In this document: piece by piece, positions 55,351 through 64,000 of the stretch
How positions within the stretch are numbered: the first letter of the stretch is position 1
Layout: the number at the start of each line of letters is the position of its first letter
Source: Phascolarctos cinereus
Lineage: Eukaryota; Chordata; Mammalia; Diprotodontia; Phascolarctidae
Direction of reading: 5' to 3'
Assembly (NCBI RefSeq): GCF_002099425.1
Contig: NW_018343954.1
Coordinates: 21,351,501 to 21,415,500 of the forward strand
DNA length: 64,000 nucleotides
Notes under the pieces: generated by a model
Database searches by the model: none
Told to the model about the DNA's origin: nothing
Seen by the model: only the letters and a program-made list of their open reading frames with translations
Translations under genes and position numbers: made by a program

Positions 55351-55917
55351 ACATGGATCACAAAATGGAGTGCCTAGCTTTCTAGTCATGTCTGGTACTC
55401 CTGGGACTAATTTAGAGGCCAACAAATTTGCCTCTTTCACATTCCTGAAAACATAGTTATATGAATGACGAGAAGGAAAGGACATCACACGTTATAGGCA
55501 CTGACAAATTCCATATACATATGAAGACCCTCCTCACTCAGCTAGATTATAAGCCTTGAAAGGAGAAACCTTGATTATTATTATAACTGTATCTCCCCAA
55601 AGAAAGATCTTTTAAATATTAAGTATATAGAAGGTACTAGATTAATTATCTATTGCTTACTTAACCATAAATAATCAAATATAGCATTTTAAATGTCTTC
55701 CTTTTCCCTGATACTCTAACTTATTATAAATTATTTTCCCTTTTTATTCATATTATATCTGAGCACAGCAATTGGGTTTTCTAAAGCATTTAATCAAGTT
55801 TTTTTTTTTTAATCTGGAATCTCCTTATTTCATTTAACAACCTAGGCTAGAATTTGGATAGCCACTTCTGCCTTGTCATGATGAAGTATAATTATTTTTT
55901 TAATATAAAAGGATTGG
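55351..55917. other. AT-rich intergenic DNA
   Basis: No gene seen. A faint L2-like word at 55540-55590 (ACTCAGCTAGATTATAAGCCTTGAAAGG) is not annotated separately. Confidence 0.4.
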
Positions 55918-55948
55918 GGGTTGGAGCCAAGATGGCAAAGGAAAGGCC

Positions 55949-56380
55949 ATGATCAAAAAAAAAAAAAAGAGCCTAGACATCATCTTTCAAGAAATTATCA
56001 AGGAAAACTGCCCTATTTTAGAATCAGAGGGCAAAATAGAAATTGAAAAAATCCACCCACTACCTCCTGAAAGAGATCCCCAAAGGAAAACTCCTAGGAA
56101 TATTGTAGCCAAATTCCAGAGTTCCCAGGTCAAGGAGAAAATATTGCAAGCAGTCAGAAAGAAACAATTCAAGTATAGTGGAAACACAACCAGGATTTTA
56201 GCAGCTTCTACATTAGAGGATCACAGAGCTTGGAATATGATATCCCAGAGGGCAAAGGAGCTAGGATTACAGCCAAGAAACACTTATCCAGCAAAAGTGA
56301 GTATAATCCATGCAGGCAAAAAATGGATATTCAATGAGATAGAGGACTTTCAAGCATTCTTGAGAAAGGGCCAGAGCTGA
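55949..56380 (+). pseudogene. L1 ORF1, N-terminally deleted
   Basis: 143-residue open frame starting MIKKKKKSLDIIFQEIIKEN. It keeps the distal RRM-like region and the C-terminal domain (PRNIVAKFQSSQVK, LQPRNTYPAKVSII, FNEIEDFQAFLRKGQS) but lacks the coiled coil needed for trimer formation. Relative to the ORF1 at 38430-39741 it has small in-frame losses (for example ITQD missing) and no frameshift. The start codon falls by chance at the deletion junction. Confidence 0.88.
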
Positions 56381-57004
56381 ATAGAAAATTTGACTTTCAA
56401 ATGCAAGGCTCAAAAGAAGCATAAAAAGGTAAACAAAAGAGGTAAATCATAGGGAACTTCATAAATTCCTGTTTACATTCATACATGGGAACATGATATT
56501 TGTAAGTCATAAGTCCTTTCTCATTATTAGAGTAGTTAGAAGGAGTATATATAGACAGAGGGCACAGTTTGAGGTAAATATGGAGGGATGATATCTAAAA
56601 ATAAAATTAAGGGATGAGAGGAATGTACATGGAGAAATACAAGGGGAGAGGTGGAATGGGGTTAATAATTTCATATAAAAGAGGCAAGAAAAAGCTTTTA
56701 CAGTTAGAGGGGAAGAAGGGGAAGTGATAGAGTGAATCTTATTATTATAAGAATTGACTCAAAGAGGGAAAACATAACCACTCAATTGAATATAGAAATC
56801 TATCTTACCCTACAGGAAGGTAGGAGGGGAATGGGATAAGAGAAGGAGAGGGTGATAGAAGGGAGGACAGATTGGGGGAACAGGTAGTCAGAAGCAAATA
56901 TTTTTGAGGAGGGACAGGGTTGAAGGAGCGAGAATAGAATAAACAGGAGATAGGATGGAGGGAAATACAGCTAGCAAAATTAATTGTGAAAAAATTTAAA
57001 GTAA

Positions 57005-57795
57005 GTTTCTGTGATAAAAGCCTCATTTCTCAATTATATAGAGAATTGAGTAAAATTTATAAAAGATAAGAACCAATGCCCAATTGGTAAATGAGCAAAA
57101 GATATGATCAGTTTTCAGATGAAGTAATCAAAGCTATTTGTAGTCATATGGAACAATATTCTAACTCACTATTGATTGGAGAAATACAAATTAAAACAAT
57201 TCTGAGGTACTATCTCAAACCTACTAGGTTGGCTAATAGGACAAAAAAGATAAATGACAAATGTTGGAGGGAATGTTGGAAGAATGCGGCTTTAATGTAC
57301 CATTGGTGGCATTGTGAACTGATTCAACTATTCTGTAGAACAATTCAGAACTATACCCAAAGGGCTATAAAACCATACACACCCTTTCACCTAGAAATAC
57401 CACTTCTAGGTCTGTATCCCAAAAGAGATTAAAGAAAAAAGGAAATGAAATATATGTACAAAAATATTTATAGCAGCTCTTTTCTGGAAACAAAGAATTA
57501 GAAATTGAAGGGATGCCCATCAGCTGGAGAATGGCTGAACAAGTTGTGGTATGTGATTATAATGGAATAGTACTGTACTATATGAAATGATGAACATGAT
57601 GCTCTCAGAAAAACCTGGAAACCCTTTATTGGGCTGATGCAAAGTGAAATGTACTGTATAGTATAGCAATATTGTAATTAACAGCAATATTGTAGGATAA
57701 TCAGCTGTGAAAGACTTAGCTATTCTCAGCAATACAATGATCCACAACTCTGAAGGACTTATATGAAAAATGCGATACATCCCCAGAGAAAGAAC
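57005..57795 (+). pseudogene. L1 ORF2 C-terminal domain remnant
   Basis: The main open segment (57091-57432) reads QFSDEVIKAICSHMEQYSN, then NDKCWRECWKNAALMYHWWH and YTQRAIKP, matching the ORF2 C-terminus of the other L1 copies. The last part (57480-57790) is interrupted. There is a small tandem duplication of AGCAATATTGTA at 57665-57692. Confidence 0.85.
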
Positions 57796-58309
57796 TGATG
57801 ATGTCTGAATACAGATTGAAGCATATTTTTAAAACTTTATTTTTCTTAAGTTTTTTTGTCTATGTTTTCTTTCACAATGTGACTATTATGGATATATTTT
57901 TATGTAACTACTCATGTATAACCTATATCAAATTGCTTGCCTTCACAATGGGGACAGGAGGTGGGAAGGGAGGAATGGAGAGAATTTGGAACTCAAAGTT
58001 TTAAAATTGAATGTTAATTTGTTTTGATGTGTAACTGAGGGGAAATGCTAAAAAAAAGTAAGAGGATACAGTATTTTCTAAAAATTTTAAATTAATTACT
58101 TTTTCTTCTTGTACCCTTCCATACTACCTCCAATTCTTAAACTTCCTAGAGGGGAAAAATAACAAAACTTCCTGGGTGTATGATCATAGGCAAATCATGT
58201 AGTTTTCCCATCCTAAAGTTTCTCCATATTCAAAATATGTGAGTTTAATATTTGTGCAACCTACTTCAGAAAAGTACTTGAGAGTCCTTACAATGTTTTC
58301 TCTCCCATT

Positions 58310-58685
58310 CAGTTAAAGAAGCACTTGGGAAGCACATATCCTGTGCCAGATACTGTACTAGGCTCTGGGAGTACAATAAGAAAAATAAAATATTTTTCAT
58401 CCTCAAGGCATTTGTACTCACCCAGGGGAGACAACAAGGCACATATTAATGCATACAAAATTTAAGCAAAATATGTACAGTGTAATTTCAGGAAGGTAGA
58501 AATAGATACTGGGGTATCAGGAAAGGTCTTGTAACACAACTGAGTCTTGAAAGAAATCAGAAATGTAAAGGTAAAGTTGAGGAAGCAATATATTCTAGTT
58601 GTGGATGGTGGGATATGGTAATTTGAATGTGAGGAACAACAAAAAGGTCAGTTTGCCTAGACCAAAGAATTGTAATGTATAAATG
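58310..58685 (+). mobile_element. L2-type LINE 3' region
   Basis: TATCCTGTGCCAGATACTGT, ACTAGGCTCTGGGAGTAC, AGGGGAGACAACAAGGCAC and ATGTGAGGAACAACAAAAAGG repeat the order of 35870-36450. Confidence 0.65.
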
Positions 58686-59384
58686 TATAAAAGAGTAAAT
58701 TATTATATAAATGTTAACAATAAAAATGAGTTATTTTTAAAATTATATTTTTATTTCATAATTTTGTTTCACTGACAATCATAAATAACAATAAATTTTA
58801 GCATGAAATTTCATCAAGAATCAATTATATTTGTAAAATGGAGTAAATAACTGGAGTTCTTTCTTAAATAATTTATATTAAATATGAATTTGCTATTAAT
58901 TTCCATTGCATTTTCAATAAACTTATTAAATTCAAAAGGCACAAATAAGTTCCACTTAAATTTTAAGACTATCATTCAAATAATGGCCTTCATTAAATAT
59001 ACTATTTTTAATAAATAGTCTCAGAATGAATTTTCATAGAATCCCAAATTTGACTCACTGAATTCATTTTGGGTTTTAGATTTTACCACTTCAACATTGA
59101 GAAAATTACTGGCCATCCAACTGTTATTGAAATTACATTAGTGAATGAAATAATTTGTATGTTATACCACTGCCTTTAGATAAATTGGTGACTTACTCCA
59201 TAATGAATATACCATTGAATTCACAAGTCATTCATAGTGATGTAAACTAGCTACTTTCTAGGTGAAAAATATTTTCCATAGCAAGACTTCCCTATCCAGT
59301 TCTCTGAAGAGTTGATTCACTATTTTTAGTATTATATATGAGAATTAATTTCCAATGGGTCATATTGATGCTACTGCTGCTGCT
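58686..59384. other. AT-rich intergenic DNA
   Basis: No gene or repeat recognised; very AT-rich. Confidence 0.45.
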
Positions 59385-59480
59385 AACATTTTAAGATCAT
59401 GCTAAGTGTCTGAGGTAAGATTTGAGCTCAGATCTTCATGATTTCAACTTCAGCACTAGTTACTTTGCTGCTATGCTACT
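59385..59480 (-). mobile_element. MIR/CORE-SINE fragment
   Basis: TGCTAAGTGTCTGAGGTAAG, ATTTGAGCTCAGATCTTCAT and GCTGCTATGCTACTCC follow the antisense SINE head. Confidence 0.6.
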
Positions 59481-59558
59481 CCCCATATTTTAGCCTAAAT
59501 GGTGAAGACAAGCATTCTCAGCATTCTCTTTTAAATCAATTGTAATTGTGCTAAGGAG

Positions 59559-59561
<3 letters not shown>

Positions 59562-59628
<67 letters not shown>

Positions 59629-59643
59629 AGGGAGAGAGAGAGA
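59562..59643. repeat. (TG)n(GA)n compound microsatellite
   Basis: About 17 TG units are followed by about 12 GA units and GGGA variants. It is the source of the VCVCVC-ERERER frame, which is not a gene. Confidence 0.95.
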
Positions 59644-60479
59644 ATCATTTACCATATCTCTGTATTCTCCCTGAATTCTTCAAAGTCAAAATCCAGAAAC
59701 TGGTGTGCTTGCCCTAATTATAATATGAAGGAAGAATATATGAAGATACCACTTTATTAGTATTCAGTGCTCCAGAAAATGGCAATGGGGTGGTAATTTT
59801 TCTATTTTTTTTCAGTTACTTGAGGGGAGGAAAGGAAGGGAGGCAAAAGTGCTTATAGTAAGTTCCAAGAACTCTTGATAAAATGACTAGTGAAAGCAAC
59901 CATGACCTGATTTTTTAACAACATGGGGAGGAGGGGAGTCAGGGAAGAAGGGAGGGAGGAAAGAAATGTTAAGTACTCAGTGTGTGCTAAGTTTTGTAAG
60001 TACCATGATTACAAACACAAAAACGAGACATTTCAAGCCTTCAAGTCACTTGCTTTCTAAAGGGAAGCAAAACATATATGATAGAATAAAGTGGAACTTT
60101 GTTTCTGTGGATTATTAAGGATTTTGAATTTAATCAAAGAGCAAATAATACACTCTTTGTGAATGTGATTACCGAACACAGAATAAGAAGAAGAAATCAG
60201 AAGAAAGGGCAGGGTGTAAATACAAACTACAATAAATGATGAGATGGCTGAGGGAGACAGCTAGATGATATGTGAAACACATTTTGTTCTGTTGATCAAA
60301 TCAGGTTAGGTAAAATACATGGTTTGAGTTTTTGTTGAGTCTCTCACCAAAAAAAAAAAAAAGTTTGACCCAGGGTAGATATTCCAAAGGCGAGTGAATT
60401 AAATAGGGATGTTGCTCTAACAGGATAGTCCAAAGGTAGTTTCCAGATAGAGGAAAGTAGGGCAGAAGCAGGATATAGG
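59644..60479. other. Intergenic DNA
   Basis: No gene recognised. 59920-60100 has weak L2-type wording (TGTTAAGTACTCAGTGTGTG, CTAAGTTTTGTAAG). Confidence 0.4.
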
Positions 60480-61940
60480 TTAATATGGCCATGATAGAAG
60501 GCTAGATGTTATATGTAGCATGGTCTGGCCTCAATGAAATGAAAGAACCTGGGCTGTCTATTTCACAACCAAATGCACTGAATTGAACAAGATCAATTCA
60601 CTGTTTTCACCCCATCTTAATGAGTGATTTAGACTGTCACACAGTCAATTTGATTGATTCTGTTGAAGTTGGCCAACAAAATTGAATGTGCCACTCCAAA
60701 GCCAATTTGGTCATGTTATATAAACACAGCTGCAATGTGTCCCTACACATCTCCACAAGAAGTGGCAACTTGGAAATCAGTCAATTTCATCAATGCAGGT
60801 GACCAGATATTTGAGGCTTATGTTTCCACAGTAATTCTTCCTTGAGTCAGCAACTATCAATGCTCACTACTCTGAGTATCTTGATATTCTATAGCTGCTT
60901 GTGCGATGTCACCTTTATTTCATATTTAGCATATAGCTGACTGAAGCCAAGCTTTAGGGTTCCTATTATCTTTTGATTAGCCCCCCTCAAGCTCTGATAA
61001 AACTAAATGCTTTTGATGTCTAATTGAACTATATTGATTATTCACTCTTTACACTAATTGTACCCTTCAAATGCTAAATTAAAAGGAACGGTGATTCTGG
61101 ACCCAAGAGTATTCAAATTAACTGGAAAAAAAAGCTCTACCTATAAGAGTGAAATTTTCAAATATATATTGAACTTATGAATTTTCTGGTGTTTGATTAG
61201 AGAACATTTCTTGAGGAAATCATTATTATTATTTTTTTTTAAGTTAGGTGAATGAAGTCTCTTAGGCCACCTCTGATCAAGGTATTTTGGGGCTAGATTT
61301 TTAAATCTTGTTTAGGGAAATAAACAAATAGTAACTGTACTGCAATCCAATTTGCTTTTGAACCTCCACCCTTCTTAAGTATTGCAGACAAAGCAGCTTC
61401 TTTAGCACAATGAAAATATTGTTCCATTGATATGCTAATGACACAGCCTCCAGACAGATCATCATTTCCATAAGGCAGATGTTTATAACTTAGAGAACTT
61501 TGAAAAGCTTACAATATTGTTTTAGTTCAGGAAAGCACACGAGATGCTAAAATATTAGTGCTTCATTATTGTCTTATTAGAGCTAACAAGTATCATGAGG
61601 ATTTGGCTAGATAGGCCATTCCCCATAGAGGCAATAATGCACTTTCTAATAGACTGCAAGAGGAGTAGGAAGGCTTGTTCCAGTGGGGTTTTAAAGTACC
61701 TACTTCCATTAATAGATTATTTAAAATGAAATGCAGAAATAATTCTGGAAAATTTTTTTAAGCCAAACTGATGCACAAATTACTTTGTCCCAGCAGAAAT
61801 GATGCTCTGTTACATTTCTTGGCTGTCATGTTTTATGCTTGCTACCCCTTAGAAATATTGGTTTATCTTAATGGCAAATGTAAATTTAGTGTGCCTTCCT
61901 AAAAAAGGGAGATAAAAAAAACACCAAGGAATTAACAGTG
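60480..61940. other. Repeat-free unique DNA
   Basis: About 1.45 kb with no interspersed repeat that I can recognise, the longest such clean stretch in the right half. Open frames are short and lack domains. Sequence complexity is normal (not microsatellite). It may be ordinary unique DNA or a conserved non-coding element. Confidence 0.45.
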
Positions 61941-62052
61941 AAGTAAAGGGAAATGGGAATAGAAGGGGAAGGCAGAAGGGAAGAAGATGGGGGAAGAGAA
62001 GAAGAAAGGGAGAGGGGAATGGAGAAAAGAAAACTAAAAAAAGGGAAAAAAG
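61941..62052. repeat. Polypurine tract
   Basis: About 110 bases almost wholly A and G (GGGAAATGG..., GGAAGAGAAGAAGAAAGGG, GAGAGGGG), a decayed GAA/GGA microsatellite. Confidence 0.8.
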
Positions 62053-62059
62053 ACTATAG

Positions 62060-62245
62060 AATGTTGGTATAGCAGACTTAAGAATCAGAAGAAACTGATT
62101 CTAGCCACATTTCTGTTGATAACTAGCTGAATATCTCTGCCAAATCACCTCCCTTCCCCAGGCCCCTATTTCATCTGTAAAATAAGGGGAATATAAAGAT
62201 CTACTAAGATCTTTTCCAGATAGTTAATTCTATGACTATATGACT
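62060..62245 (+). mobile_element. CORE-SINE
   Basis: GGTATAGCAGACTTAAGAATC head, CTGATTCTAGCCACATTTCT, CCAAATCACCTCCC, CCCTATTTCATCTGTAAAAT and the 3' block AAAGATCTACTAAGATC followed by TTTTCCAGATAGTTAATTCTA. Confidence 0.7.
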
Positions 62246-62834
62246 ATAGTGGGTTAATAGTATCATACCGATATTAAAATAAAATACTAAAAAGTTCATT
62301 GCCTTTCCTATTTTCTGAAAACTTAATTTGCTATTAACTAGGTTGTGATCTCATTTTTTGGTTGTTTTTCTGATAATTAGCCACAGAAAATGATAGTGGG
62401 AGATTCTTTGCAGGAGATTGAACAGGAAACAGCTGAGTGATACCTTTCTAGTCTGCTTTGCATGCAGTCTTATTTTTAAAGGGCAGGAAATGGAGCAAAT
62501 GACCTCTAGACTTTCATGCTACATCAAGAATTCTTTGATTCTGAGATGGCTATTTTACATTCAAAAGATTAGCTTTTACCCAGGGATAAAATGATCTGGC
62601 TCTGAGTCAGAAATGCAGTCTCTCCAGGATTCCTACTACTACTGAAAGGAAGCTAGAGTGGAAACTGCAATTGCTTTTTGGCCTGAGTCTCCGTCCTTCC
62701 TGCCAGCTTTCTATGGCAACCTCCTCTTGCTCTTCTGAGTTTAAATTGGGACTATCCTTGTCTCCAGGACCATAAATTTCACAATAAATTAAGCTAAAAT
62801 GTGCTTCCAAGATCATCTAATGTAATCCACATTT
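62246..62834. other. Intergenic DNA
   Basis: No gene or clear repeat. The antisense frame 62607-62816 has no recognisable similarity. Confidence 0.4.
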
Positions 62835-63330
62835 TATAAGTCATGGGATGCTAAATTTAGATCTGGAAGGGACCTCTGATATTATCTCATCCTGGGGTTC
62901 TTAACAAAGGAGCGCATGAACTTATTTTGTTTTTTTAGTATTCTGACAACTATATTTCAATTCAATTGGTTTTCTTTGTAATTCTATGTATTTTATTTAA
63001 TACATTTAAAAACATACTTTTAAGAAGGGGGCTATAGACTTCATGAGACTTTCCTTTACACACGGAAGGTTAAATATCTGCCCCATTTTTACAGATGAGA
63101 ATACTAAGAAACAGAGAGGTAAACATATATTCTATCCATATAGTAAGATTCAAAGTTAATTCTGATTCCAGAGAAAATACTCTTTCAACTGAACCTCATA
63201 TAAGGAAAATGAAACCTTCAGAAGAAAAGAAACTTGCTCAAGGTTATAAAGCTAGTAAGTGGTAGAGCTAAGAATCTGACAAAGGTCTTTTGGATCAAAG
63301 TGTAATATTCCTTCAACTGTGACCCTATGA
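62835..63330 (-). mobile_element. CORE-SINE/MIR material interrupted by a DNA-transposon remnant
   Basis: 62838-62887 (AAATTTAGATCTGGAAGGGA, CCTCTGATATTATCTCATCC) is the antisense 3' block of a CORE-SINE. The body resumes at 63085 (CCATTTTTACAGATGAGAAT). 63200-63310 (AACTTGCTCAAGGTTATAAA, GCTAGTAAGTGGTAGAGCTA) is a second antisense MIR/CORE piece. The MITE-like element at 62888-63068 lies between. Confidence 0.65.
62888..63068 (+). mobile_element. Short DNA-transposon remnant (MITE-like), nested in a SINE
   Basis: GGGGTTCTTAACAAAGG start, AGTATTCTGACAACTATATT, GGTTTTCTTTGTAATTCTAT, GGGCTATAGACTTCATGAG and a GGAAGGTTAAATAT-type end. Same family as 52074-52222 (opposite orientation). Terminal words TTCTTAAC and GGTTAA are inverted partners. 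Confidence 0.65.
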
Positions 63331-64000
63331 CTTATTTGTTATATATAATGAAATAATAGAAACAGATGAGATAATAAGTAAGGCCCCTTCCATTTCTGCA
63401 TTCTATGTAATTAGTGCCCCCAAAGACCTTATATCTTGGGATCACACATACTAGATTTGATCTCAGAGTCAGACTAAAAAGATCAATATTCTTCATTTAT
63501 ATCTTTTCTCCTACTCATTGTATACACTATGGAAAAATCTCAAAATATAGTTTGTGTATATCTCATATCTAGGTTTTCATAAATTGAGTAAAAGGGACCT
63601 TAGTTCCAGCATAAGTACTTGGTATAATAGGAATATATTGGATAGGATAACTTTTTAAAAAATTTATGTTGCCCTGCAGAAAATTCAGGAAGACCAAAGT
63701 ATTCAAAGAGGGCTAGAGGAAAAAGAGACACAGAAAGACTAAAAAGCACTCCGAGTATCCCATAAGGTATCAGTACAATTCTCTTCCCAATTTTCCGGCA
63801 GGATCCTATAATGACTTTCCACTTTTCATAGTTAGGGAGAAATCAAAAAAATTTAATATTTGATTTATGTGTATATGCATATCCATATACACATATATAT
63901 ATATACACACACTACACAAAATGCTCCAAAGAATAAAGAATTATTAAGTAACATTTATCACTTTAAGGGTTGTAAGGTACTTTACACACACTATCTTATC
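63331..64000. other. Intergenic DNA to window end
   Basis: No gene recognised. A short TA/CA patch lies at 63875-63915. Confidence 0.4.

Larger units (their letters stand above)
55918..58060 (+). mobile_element. ORF2-core-deleted L1 derivative
   Basis: It begins with the L1 5' terminus (GGGTTGGAGCCAAGATGGC), then after about 30 bases jumps into mid-ORF1 (GCCATGATCAAAAAA...). ORF1 C-terminal half (55949-56380), the roughly 600-bp purine-rich spacer (56381-56985), a jump at about 56990-57005 into the ORF2 C-terminal domain (57005-57790), and the 3' UTR to 58060 follow. Endonuclease and RT are missing. The spacer matches that of the element at 37313-40251 (for example the block near 56780-56810). 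It has two internal deletions relative to full-length L1. Confidence 0.88.

Noticed and set aside
59548-59760. Open frame with VCVCVC and ERERER
   Set aside because: It is a translation of the (TG)n(GA)n microsatellite.
1-64000. Endogenous retrovirus or LTR element
   Set aside because: I looked for paired long direct repeats with TG...CA ends, primer-binding sites and gag/pol/env-like words and saw none; all RT-like sequence here belongs to L1, RTE or CR1/L3 LINEs.
1-64000. CRISPR array, operon, phage or bacterial system
   Set aside because: The repeat content is that of a mammalian nuclear genome; the only regular short repeats are microsatellites.

Overview
The window is a gene-poor, AT-rich stretch of mammalian nuclear DNA, almost certainly from a marsupial. 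The evidence is the interspersed-repeat content: tRNA-derived SINEs that begin GGGCAGCTAGGTGG and end in AACCCCAATTGCC plus poly-A (WSINE/WALLSI type), related SINEs that end in a BovB-like tail (MAR1 type), BovB-type RTE LINEs, a second RTE-like LINE, marsupial L1 copies, and old MIR/CORE-SINE, L2 and CR1/L3 remains. The SINE head reads GCAGTGGATAGAGCAC, which I associate with Australian marsupials rather than with didelphid opossums. That placement is inference from memory.

I find no intact host protein-coding gene, no tRNA or rRNA gene, no CRISPR array, and no recognisable endogenous retrovirus or LTR. The longer open reading frames are fragments of LINE proteins, antisense shadows of repeats, or microsatellite translations.

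Layout. 0.45-3.2 kb: two BovB/RTE copies facing away from each other from a common centre, one with a GAG-type microsatellite inside it. 3.2-13 kb: mostly unique AT-rich DNA with scattered SINE, L2 and L1 tails and a conspicuous 306-bp inverted repeat at 8.45-8.76 kb. 13-15 kb: 5'-truncated L1. 15-21 kb: CR1/L3 remnant, a BovB-tailed SINE, microsatellites, a CAG tract. 21-27.2 kb: a block of three L1 pieces in mixed orientation, including a 4-kb antisense copy that keeps endonuclease and reverse-transcriptase motifs. 27.8-31.6 kb: a nearly full-length RTE-like LINE on the minus strand, interrupted by two tandem SINEs that share one target-site duplication. 32-37 kb: L2, L1 and CR1/L3 remains. 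37.3-40.25 kb: a minus-strand L1 derivative with 5' UTR and ORF1 but no ORF2 core. 40-45.7 kb: CR1/L3, L2 and SINE fossils. 45.8-48.2 kb: 5'-truncated L1. 49-55 kb: SINEs, L2, a short DNA-transposon remnant, an RTE 3' end. 55.9-58.06 kb: a second ORF2-deleted L1 derivative. 58-64 kb: L2 and SINE fossils, one SINE carrying a nested DNA-transposon remnant, and a repeat-poor stretch at 60.5-61.9 kb.

How the parts relate: the autonomous LINEs (L1, BovB, the second RTE) and the non-autonomous elements that appear to use them lie side by side. Poly-A SINEs and ORF1-only L1 derivatives pair with L1, and BovB-tailed SINEs pair with BovB. The most interesting items are the SINE dimer with a single target-site duplication, the two ORF1-bearing L1 derivatives without a reverse-transcriptase core, the 306-bp inverted repeat, and the shared 3' terminus between the second RTE and other repeats. 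I did not find a convincing undescribed cellular system. All element boundaries were read by eye and are good to about 10-30 bases unless a duplication fixes them.
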